Source of the DNA: Azohydromonas lata NBRC 102462
Lineage (GTDB): Bacteria; Pseudomonadota; Gammaproteobacteria; Burkholderiales; Burkholderiaceae_C
Length of the DNA stretch: 5,574 nt
Reading direction: 5' to 3'
NCBI GenBank assembly: GCA_945878385.1
Contig: CAMCTE010000183.1
Location: 1-5,574 of the forward strand
Shown: one piece after another, positions 1-5,574 of the stretch
How the letters are laid out: every line of letters begins with the position of its first letter
Numbering within the stretch: the first letter of the stretch is position 1
Notes under the pieces: model-generated
Seen by the model: the letters and a program-made list of their open reading frames with translations, nothing else
The model's database searches: none
What the model was told of the DNA's origin: nothing
Translations under genes and position numbers: made by a program

Positions 1-1188
1 CCTGGGGAAGAAGCCGTGTGCCAAGGCGGTGGCGATTCCGCCATGCCGCCGGTGCAGCGGCAAGGTGCGCACCGCATGCACCAGGGCACGCAGGTTCTCG
101 GTGGTGAGAATGCCCGACAGCAGGGCGCCGGTCTGCGCAGGCTCATCCCTCATGGCACCGATCAGATCCGACAATTTTCGGGACCGAAGGAAGCGCCGGA
201 CCTTGCGGGGCACCTGGGGCATCACCCATTTGGCCAATTCAAACGGGGTATCGCTGCGCTCAACCATCAGCATGGGCCCGGGCGCGGGCGAGCGCCGGGT
301 GCGCGTGGGCCGGATCGGGAAGTCGACCTCCTGAAGCCGACGCGTGGCGTCTTGGGGTTCCATGCGCCGCACATGGCTCAGCGCCCACCGTGCGGGCCAA
401 GCGCCGCTGCAGGAGGGGCAGGGGTAGGCCACACAGTGCCCTGACTTGAGAATGGCCGGCGCTTCATCCGTTCGCACGATGACATCCAGGCCACGGGCTC
501 GACAACCGGGGTTGTCGCAGCGGAACAACTGGCAGCGTTCGATGAGCCCGACGCTGGTGTGGGGTTTCAGGGTGGGGGGCGGGCGCCGGTCCGAGGCCAG
601 CACCGGCAGACAGCCGGGCCGAGCCAAGTTGGACTCGTAGGGCAGCTGCAGCCCCCAAGCGACCTCCTGGCGTTCGAACAGTCCATCCATCACCAACATC
701 AAGCCGGAAACCGGCACACCCTTGGGGTCGGTGACATCGATTCTCAGCATCGGCAAGGGCTGGCTCGGCTCACCTGCGGCCAGTGCGTCGCGGGCTGGCG
801 TCACGCCCAGCCAGGAGGCCATGGTCCTCTCGGCCGGATCTTGTTGCGAACGCACTTTCACGATGCACCAATCGTCCCGAAGCTCTAGCAGCAACGGTAC
901 CAATGCCGAACCGGAGATGGACCCCTTTTCATGCGGAGCCAGCCGCTCGTCACCGGCCAGCAGACCGGCAGCCCGTTCAATGACCTTGGCCGTACCGCGG
1001 CCCCATCGAGCGCCGGTATCGGCCCAACCCAACCACAGCATGGCCACTTCCCTCCAATACATGGGGCGGCCCATGCCGCTGCGCATGATCACCGCGTTCA
1101 CCGCAGGCCTTGCATCGGGATTTACGATGAGGGCCTGTCGCCTGATACTCCGGGGACGGTCCAGGATCCGGCCTCTGACCTTGACCAT
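1..1188 (-). CDS. Unrecognised protein with a Cys-cluster (probable zinc-binding) domain; 3' end beyond window
   Basis: Reading leftward from 1188, this frame stays open for 396 codons to base 1 with no stop, and its third codon positions are strongly GC-biased, as expected for a real gene in this genome. I do not recognise the family. Residues 1-190 look like a mixed globular domain with several Trp and basic residues. The middle carries six Cys: C219, C224 and C229 (C-x4-C-x4-C), then C252, C257 and C260 (C-x4-C-x2-C), with H251 beside C252. This spacing suits one zinc ribbon-like site, most simply C224/C229 with C257/C260. The part after about residue 270 is Arg- and Pro-rich, then helical. 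I see no signal peptide or membrane segment. The start is uncertain: ATG at 1188 has no good ribosome site, whereas TTG at 1209, seven codons upstream, has AAAGG five bases before it. An in-frame TGA at 1221-1219 bounds the upstream side. It is divergent from the three-gene set at 1240. Certainty is high that it is coding and low on role. Confidence 0.82.
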   Translation of the reverse strand, partial: MVKVRGRILDRPRSIRRQALIVNPDARPAVNAVIMRSGMGRPMYWREVAMLWLGWADTGARWGRGTAKVIERAAGLLAGDERLAPHEKGSISGSALVPLLLELRDDWCIVKVRSQQDPAERTMASWLGVTPARDALAAGEPSQPLPMLRIDVTDPKGVPVSGLMLVMDGLFERQEVAWGLQLPYESNLARPGCLPVLASDRRPPPTLKPHTSVGLIERCQLFRCDNPGCRARGLDVIVRTDEAPAILKSGHCVAYPCPSCSGAWPARWALSHVRRMEPQDATRRLQEVDFPIRPTRTRRSPAPGPMLMVERSDTPFELAKWVMPQVPRKVRRFLRSRKLSDLIGAMRDEPAQTGALLSGILTTENLRALVHAVRTLPLHRRHGGIATALAHGFFPR

Positions 1189-1239
1189 TTCCGCTGTCGC
1201 CCGGCCCAAGCGCACCTTTCACACGGACAACACAAACCG
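1189..1239. promoter_or_regulatory. Divergent intergenic region
   Basis: Only 51 bases separate the ATG of the leftward gene (1188) from the ATG of the rightward gene (1240). Any promoters for the two directions must lie here or inside the neighbouring coding ends. I see no convincing -35/-10 pair on either strand, and no clear palindrome that would mark an operator. The plus-strand gene has no purine-rich ribosome site in front of its ATG. The minus strand has AAAGG, reading leftward from about 1219, which would serve the alternative TTG start at 1209. The regulatory role is inferred from gene layout alone. Confidence 0.4.
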
Positions 1240-1893
1240 ATGATCCATCCCCTGGTGACACTGTGGCGACATCATGCGCAGGTGACCTTCTATGAAGGGG
1301 TCCACACCGCAGGCGCACCGGGTGGCCCTCCAGGGGGCGTCATGCCGGCAGCACAGTCGCCAGCCGGTCGTCGATTGACCTGGTCCAGCCGTGACGACGC
1401 CGCGGCGTGGCTTCGCTTCTGGCTCGGGCAAGCCGGCGCGATGGCCGAACTGCTGTGGATGGTCCGCCGAGGCAGCGTGCCCATTGCCGGCCCGCGGCGC
1501 GGTGCCGATGATGCGCTTGGCGCGCTGGCCGCTCGGTTGGTGTCCGGGGAAATCATCGTGATGGAGGAGGCGGTGCGGTTGATGACACCAGCCCGTTTGT
1601 CACCCGCACCATCGGCCTCTGCAGCTGCCTCTTTGAGCGCCCTGCCGGCCCTTGCCAGTGTTCCGTCCGTGCCGAATCCCCAGGCGCTTCTCCCCGCGCT
1701 CGAGGAAGTACAGATCGAGGGAGCGCAGGTGCGACCCGAGTTGGAGGATGGTCTGGCACAAGTCGGCCTGTCGGTGGGGCAGTTGGGTCAAGCCGGTGCA
1801 TCGCTGAAGCCCGCGCCATCCAAAGTTTCCGACATCACGGCCGCCATGCAGGCCGCAGCAGCCCAGGCCTCGGATGACCTGGGCGCGTTGTAG
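1240..1893 (+). CDS. Unrecognised 217-aa two-domain protein, Trp-rich N-terminal domain and helical tail
   Basis: I do not recognise this protein. Residues 1-114 form a compact-looking domain with five Trp, the sequence LTWSSRDDAAAWLRFWLGQ near the middle, and a closing segment around residues 95-112 (ARLVSGEIIVMEEAVRL) that looks like helix-strand-helix. Residues 115-147 are a low-complexity Ala/Ser/Pro linker. Residues 148-217 are an acidic-to-amphipathic helical segment that includes LGQAGA at 182-187, a motif echoed in the next gene. There is no signal peptide or obvious catalytic motif. The frame stays open upstream to 931, but that stretch lies opposite the leftward gene, so the ATG at 1240 is the sensible start; GTG at 1255 is an alternative. 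No Shine-Dalgarno sequence is visible. It ends in TAG, 30 bases before and in the same frame as the following gene. The layout resembles an adaptor: a globular head, a flexible linker and a helical docking tail. That reading is inference only. Confidence 0.8.
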   Translation: MIHPLVTLWRHHAQVTFYEGVHTAGAPGGPPGGVMPAAQSPAGRRLTWSSRDDAAAWLRFWLGQAGAMAELLWMVRRGSVPIAGPRRGADDALGALAARLVSGEIIVMEEAVRLMTPARLSPAPSASAAASLSALPALASVPSVPNPQALLPALEEVQIEGAQVRPELEDGLAQVGLSVGQLGQAGASLKPAPSKVSDITAAMQAAAAQASDDLGAL

Positions 1894-1923
1894 CCCACAG
1901 CGCAGCCCTGCTTCACCCGTTTG
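1894..1923 (+). other. Short gap between the first and second plus-strand genes
   Basis: These 30 bases separate the TAG of the first gene from the ATG of the second and stay in the same reading frame with no other stop. They contain no purine-rich ribosome site and no hairpin suggestive of a terminator, so the genes are probably on one transcript. Read through the TAG, the gap would encode PTAQPCFTRL, which does not look like the helical sequence on either side and favours a true gene boundary. Confidence 0.5.
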
Positions 1924-3987
1924 ATGAAACTCGTCCAGGACACCGCGCAAGGCTTGGGGCAGGCTGCCACCAAGATGACCACCTCGGTGGAGAAGGCGGT
2001 CAATACGGTACAGGGCTTGTCCACCTCCCTGCCCAGCTTCATCCAGGAGCGGGTGTCCACAACGCAGACGCGCCTTCAGGCAGTCGGCGAACAGTTGCTC
2101 CAGCTTCCCCAGTCGGTTGACCCTGCGCCGGTGGTGGCCAGCCTGAACGCCGGGGCTGCTCAAGCACGGGAACTCATGAGCGGCTTCATCCGGGAATTGG
2201 ACCAATTGCCGGCCACGGTGCACTCATTTGTGGCCAAGGCACAGCCTGTGATCGACCAGTCCACTGCTTTGCTGCACGATCATGCAAAGGTGGTGGAGTC
2301 CGCTCGTGGCAAGGCCAGTGCCTTGGTCGCGGCCCAGCCCAGCCCAAGCGACATGCCCGCTGCCGTTCGGCTGTGGTGGGAGCAGGCTGCGCGGGCGCTG
2401 CCGGTGGTTGATGCTTATGCCGCAAAGGCTGCAACCGGACGATCGCTGGAAGAGTTGCAAGCGTTTCATGTGCAGACCAAAGACACACTTCAGGCCCTTC
2501 AGGCCGATGTGCTGCGGGCATGTGCCGAGTTCCGGGGCAAAGTCCAGCTGGAGGGTGCCTCCACGGGTGAGGGACAGGCCTCGAATGGTGAAGAAAGCGC
2601 AGCGGCCGGCTCAGTGGCTCGGCAGTCCAGCTTGAGCCGCCTCACGACGGCCGGCGCTGCTTTGGATGACGCCGGAATTCGGCAGTTGCAAGCTGAAGTG
2701 GAGCGAATTCGTCAACTGGTGCCTGACATTTCAGGCAAGGCCTTGCAACCACTTGTGAAGGCACGGTCGGAGCTTGACTCCGTTTCCGCCCGGCTGGGCC
2801 AAGCCGGAGTGGCCGTTCAGGCTTCGTTGGAGACCGCGTTGGTACCCATCGGAGAAATTCCTCCCAAACTCTCCCAGGTGGTTGTCGCGTTGTCTGAGGT
2901 GCTGACTGCTTTCAAAGACACCCTGGGTGAAGTCCGAAAACTCATCGGCAACCTCATCGACCGTGCCATGCAGGTGGTTGCCAAGCTCGACGGTTTGCCC
3001 GCACTGTTCGGTACCGTGCGCTCGTCCATCGATGCGGCCGTCGCGCAAATTGCGGAGGTGGCCGCCAGGGTGCCCATGTTCATCACGCAGACGCTTGGAG
3101 CGCTGACCATGGCCGCCGGCGAACTCGCGCAAGCCGCCTCGCTGTGCGACCACGCCATTGGCATCTGCACCCGATACATGACGAAGGCTCCGCTTTTGAT
3201 ACCGGCCAGGGCCCTGGTCATGGGCATCAAGGCCACCATCCCCGCACTCCAATCGTCCATCACCGCCGCCAAGTCTTCCGTACAGCAGGTGGGTACCACC
3301 GCCCAGACCGGGCTCACCCAGGCCGAACTGGCGGTCAAGGCCCTGTTTCCGATGTTGGACTCTGCCGTGGCCAAGGTGAAGTCTGCTGCCGCCGGCCTGG
3401 CCGCGATGGTCAAGACCCTTCAAGGCGGCATGGAACAGGGTCTGGTGCGGATGGATGGAATGGGCACGGCGTTGGAAACTCAGATTCGCCAAGTCGGTCA
3501 ACAGGTTGATGCTTCAGCAGCCTCATTTTCAAAACTGCCGACCCAGTATGCACAGCGGGTTCCGCTGGACGCCAGTTTGAAAACGGCAGATCAGCAGCTG
3601 CGGCAGTTGTCGAGCTCGGCGTTTGCGCCCGTCGAATCTGCCGTGAGTCAAACGAAACCCCGCTTGGAAGCGCTCGTGCTTGATGCTGAGGCGACCCTGC
3701 GCCCGAAATTGATGTCAGCCAGTGCGGGGCTGCAGACCGCTGTGGCTCAAACCCAGGAGCACGCCGGCCGCTTCGAGACGCGCATGTCGGCGGTGCAAGC
3801 CCAGCTGGACGGTCGTCAATCCGGGCTGAGCGACCTCCATCGATCCGCACTCGAGGCCATCGACCTTGAGCGAGACCGATTGGCTGAGCTGTTCGCCATC
3901 GTGCTGCAGCGCCTGCAGGAGGTGCACGGCGAGGTGGTTGCAACCTACGAGTTGGCCAATCCATCCCCCGGCAGCAGCGATGGCTGA
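1924..3987 (+). CDS. Unrecognised 687-aa Ala/Gln-rich helical scaffold-like protein
   Basis: This is a long protein built almost entirely of amphipathic helix-forming sequence rich in Ala, Gln, Leu, Val and Ser. It is punctuated by Pro-containing turns such as LPSF, LPQS and LPAT. Residues 1-209 are one helical section containing the only Trp pair (W151, W152). Residues about 210-245 are a Ser/Gly/Glu-rich flexible stretch. Residues 246-660 are a second, longer helical section, and the tail is short and polar. Residues 384-440 are the most hydrophobic part and hold two of the three Cys (C408 and C415; the other is C200), but contain no clean membrane span. The look is that of apolipoprotein-like, phasin-like or tape-measure-like helical proteins. 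That is a resemblance in composition, not a family assignment. TTG at 1921 immediately precedes the chosen ATG; neither has a Shine-Dalgarno sequence. The 3' end overlaps the next gene by eight bases, so translational coupling is likely. Confidence 0.85.
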   Translation: MKLVQDTAQGLGQAATKMTTSVEKAVNTVQGLSTSLPSFIQERVSTTQTRLQAVGEQLLQLPQSVDPAPVVASLNAGAAQARELMSGFIRELDQLPATVHSFVAKAQPVIDQSTALLHDHAKVVESARGKASALVAAQPSPSDMPAAVRLWWEQAARALPVVDAYAAKAATGRSLEELQAFHVQTKDTLQALQADVLRACAEFRGKVQLEGASTGEGQASNGEESAAAGSVARQSSLSRLTTAGAALDDAGIRQLQAEVERIRQLVPDISGKALQPLVKARSELDSVSARLGQAGVAVQASLETALVPIGEIPPKLSQVVVALSEVLTAFKDTLGEVRKLIGNLIDRAMQVVAKLDGLPALFGTVRSSIDAAVAQIAEVAARVPMFITQTLGALTMAAGELAQAASLCDHAIGICTRYMTKAPLLIPARALVMGIKATIPALQSSITAAKSSVQQVGTTAQTGLTQAELAVKALFPMLDSAVAKVKSAAAGLAAMVKTLQGGMEQGLVRMDGMGTALETQIRQVGQQVDASAASFSKLPTQYAQRVPLDASLKTADQQLRQLSSSAFAPVESAVSQTKPRLEALVLDAEATLRPKLMSASAGLQTAVAQTQEHAGRFETRMSAVQAQLDGRQSGLSDLHRSALEAIDLERDRLAELFAIVLQRLQEVHGEVVATYELANPSPGSSDG

Positions 3988-5574
3988 TCCCAGCCAGTCC
4001 CTGGCGCGATTCACGGCTGAAGTCGCTCAGCTGTTCGGCCTGTCGCGTGAATCGGCCCATGCCAGTGCGGCAGCCTTCGACGCCCAATCGAAACAGACCC
4101 TCAGTGCTGTTCAGAACGGCTCAGAAGCAGTTGAAGTCGATTTGCAGGAAGCAGAGGCTTCCCTCGCTCAGGCTGAGGAGTCTCTTGCGCGGGCGCAGAG
4201 TGAGCTGGACAGCGCGACGGCGCAGGCACAGGCTTGGCAGCAGGAGGCACATGATGCAGCCAGCGCGGCAGAGTCAGCCTATGAAGCCGCAGCCGAGAAA
4301 ACAGAGGAACAGATTGCGCAGACCGCAGAGCAACTGCAGGAAAACGCAGATGCCCATGCTCAGGCCGAACAGGAATTGAACTCAGAGGCAAGCAATGCCG
4401 CCGGCGCTCTGGAGTCGAGCATGGCCAGCGGACTGGCTGCCATGCACACTGAGCAATCGCAAGCGGACACCTTGTTCGAGGAAGCAGAGGCTGCACAAGA
4501 GGGCATTGCGCAAGCCCATGCCGGTGTGATGGCCAGCGTGGAAGAGAGCCGGCAGGAAGTCTCCGAGGCCTCCGCGGCGGCCTTGGCGCAGGTCCAAGCG
4601 GAGGTGGACCGTTCGCAGTCTGAAATCGATCAGGCCAGTGCCGAGGTTCTGACGTTGCAGGCGCAAGTGGAGTCCACTCGTCAAGATTCCGTGAGCGCCG
4701 AAGCGTTGGTTGACCAAGAGGTGAAGCGACTCGGCGGCTCTACGAGCACGGCGCCAGTGGAGGCGACCGCCAGTGCGGCGGTCGTTGCCGAATCGGCTCA
4801 AGCCGACGGTGGTGAAAGCGTGGAGCCCGTCGATCAAGCCGTCGATGCCGAAAACGCCGACGCGGCAGTTGCATCCGGTTCAGAAAACGCTGCGGGATCA
4901 GAGGATCGGGCTGACGGCGAGGGTGATTCCGGCAGTGAAGCTGCTGGCGATAGCAAAGATGAGACCGCCGGCGGTGATGAGGCTGAGGGTGACGGCGCCT
5001 CGGAAAGCACCGATGCCGATGCGGGCGACAGCGGTGCCAACGCTACCCAATCGGCCGAAGGCGACGAGGAAACGGATAGCGAAGGTGCGGCCGATGATGG
5101 GGACGCAGCCGGCGGTGGCGATGACTCCGAGGATGATGACGCTGCCGATAGCCGCGATAACGCTGAAAGCGAAGACCAGGCCAGTGGTGAAGGAGTCACC
5201 GAGAGCGACGACGAGGCTGAAAGCGGCGACGAGACCCAAAGCGAAGAATCGGCCGATGGTGAGGGCGCGGCCGAAGGCGGAGATGAGGCTCAGGTTGATG
5301 ACGCTGCCGATAGCCGCAATACCGCTGAAAGCGAAGACCAGGCCGGTGGTGAAGAAGTCACTGAGAGCGACGACGAGACTGATAGCGGCGACGAGACCCA
5401 AAGCGAAGAATCCGCCGATGTTGGGGACGCAGCCGAAGGCGGAGACGACGCCGAGGATGATGACGCTGCCGATAGCCGCGATACCGCTGAAAGCGAAGAC
5501 CAGGCCGGTGGTGAAGAAGTCACTGAGAGCGACGACGAGGCTGAAAGTGGTGGCGAGACCGAAAGCGAAGAATT
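3980..5574 (+). CDS. Unrecognised coiled-coil protein with hyperacidic repeat tail; 3' end beyond window
   Basis: The reading frame from ATG 3980 stays open for 531 codons to the window edge. Residues 1-30 are the only part with normal composition (FTAEVAQLFGLSRESAH). Residues about 45-250 are a long Ala/Glu/Gln/Ser-rich heptad-like region, a probable coiled coil, with a single Trp (W86), no Cys and very few Lys or Arg. Residues about 255-385 become a disordered Asp/Glu/Ala/Gly/Ser tract. From residue 386 the protein is a tandem array of 54-aa acidic units: two full copies and 38 residues of a third. There is no signal peptide or anchor motif in the visible part. The start lies inside the end of the preceding gene (ATGGCTGA overlap), and no strong ribosome site is visible, so it is probably translated by coupling. 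The total length and C-terminus are unknown. A surface or secreted repeat protein, a scaffold or a cation-binding polymer are all possible; nothing here chooses among them. Confidence 0.85.
   Translation, partial: MADPSQSLARFTAEVAQLFGLSRESAHASAAAFDAQSKQTLSAVQNGSEAVEVDLQEAEASLAQAEESLARAQSELDSATAQAQAWQQEAHDAASAAESAYEAAAEKTEEQIAQTAEQLQENADAHAQAEQELNSEASNAAGALESSMASGLAAMHTEQSQADTLFEEAEAAQEGIAQAHAGVMASVEESRQEVSEASAAALAQVQAEVDRSQSEIDQASAEVLTLQAQVESTRQDSVSAEALVDQEVKRLGGSTSTAPVEATASAAVVAESAQADGGESVEPVDQAVDAENADAAVASGSENAAGSEDRADGEGDSGSEAAGDSKDETAGGDEAEGDGASESTDADAGDSGANATQSAEGDEETDSEGAADDGDAAGGGDDSEDDDAADSRDNAESEDQASGEGVTESDDEAESGDETQSEESADGEGAAEGGDEAQVDDAADSRNTAESEDQAGGEEVTESDDETDSGDETQSEESADVGDAAEGGDDAEDDDAADSRDTAESEDQAGGEEVTESDDEAESGGETESEE
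4970..5134 (+). repeat. Degenerate upstream copy of the 54-aa acidic repeat
   Basis: The bases just before the array resemble the second half of a unit. The stretch from GGCGACGAG at 5060 through GGGGACGCAGCC near 5099-5110 to GAGGATGAT near 5129-5137 aligns with the stretch beginning at 5387 in copy 2, with one extra codon. Upstream of about 5060 the match fades into general acidic low-complexity sequence, so the left boundary is approximate. It looks like an older, diverged unit at the edge of the array. Confidence 0.6.
5135..5574 (+). repeat. Tandem 162-bp (54-aa) in-frame repeat array, truncated by window end
   Basis: Copies begin at GATGACGCTGCCGATAGCCG at 5135, 5297 and 5459, exactly 162 bases apart, so the frame is kept. 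Copy 1 (5135-5296) and copy 2 (5297-5458) differ at about 17 of 162 positions by hand count. Copies 2 and 3 differ at about 8 of the 116 positions visible. Each unit starts DDAADSR and contains AESEDQA, VTESDD, GDETQSEESA (changed in copy 3 to GGETESEE) and AEGGD. The higher identity of copies 2 and 3 suggests recent duplication, and further copies probably lie past 5574. Confidence 0.95.

Noticed and set aside
16..1239. Several overlapping plus-strand open frames covering the left fifth of the window
   Set aside because: They lie opposite a continuous minus-strand frame with better codon bias and a coherent Cys-cluster domain. Their translations are Gly/Arg/Pro/His-rich and patchy, typical of antisense shadows.
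931..1239. Upstream in-frame extension of the 1240-1893 gene
   Set aside because: It overlaps the divergent gene head-on and its translation is low-quality Pro/His/Arg-rich sequence; the ATG at 1240 fits the divergent layout.
2731..4087. Long minus-strand open frames opposite the 687-aa gene
   Set aside because: Their translations are Gly/His/Arg-rich with no domain structure, and they lie wholly opposite a well-supported gene.
4898..5401. Minus-strand open frame with a highly hydrophobic, membrane-like translation
   Set aside because: Antisense of Asp/Glu codons reads as Val, Ile, Leu and Phe, so the hydrophobicity is a by-product of the acidic repeats on the plus strand. It repeats with the same period.
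4834..5523. Ser/Ala/Pro-rich minus-strand open frames resembling a secreted low-complexity protein
   Set aside because: These are another antisense frame of the same acidic repeat region, with no separate start context.
5135..5574. CRISPR array
   Set aside because: The units are contiguous, 162 bp long, coding and in frame, with no unique spacers between short repeats.

Overview
The window is GC-rich and densely coding. It looks like chromosomal or accessory DNA of a high-GC proteobacterium, perhaps Burkholderiales. That guess rests only on base composition and codon style (GCC/GCG, CTG, CAG and GTG preferred); there is no rRNA, tRNA or marker gene to fix the taxon. I recognise no named gene, so every product below is described from sequence features.

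Layout: (1) From 1188 leftward to the window edge, a minus-strand gene runs without a stop and leaves the window before its C-terminus. It encodes an unrecognised protein with a six-Cys cluster that looks zinc-binding. (2) A 51-bp divergent gap, 1189-1239, holds the starts of both transcription directions. (3) Three plus-strand genes follow, close enough to form an operon. The first, 1240-1893, is a 217-aa two-part protein: a Trp-rich N-terminal domain, an Ala/Ser/Pro linker and a helical tail. The second, 1924-3987, is a 687-aa Ala/Gln-rich, almost wholly helical protein. The third, from 3980 past the end of the window, has a coiled-coil N-terminal half and a very acidic Asp/Glu/Ser/Ala/Gly tail. 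That tail turns into a tandem array of 162-bp (54-aa) repeats, and the window ends inside the third copy.

How they may work together: the spacing (30 bp, then an 8-bp overlap), the shared helical character and a short motif common to genes 1 and 2 suggest a co-expressed set that assembles into one structure. Each part would have a distinct build: adaptor-like, long helical scaffold, acidic coiled coil. None has an evident signal peptide or catalytic motif, so the function is unknown. The genes at both edges are incomplete, and the neighbouring genes beyond the window would be the best clue to the job of the locus. There is no tRNA, rRNA, CRISPR array, insertion sequence, attachment site or convincing terminator here.
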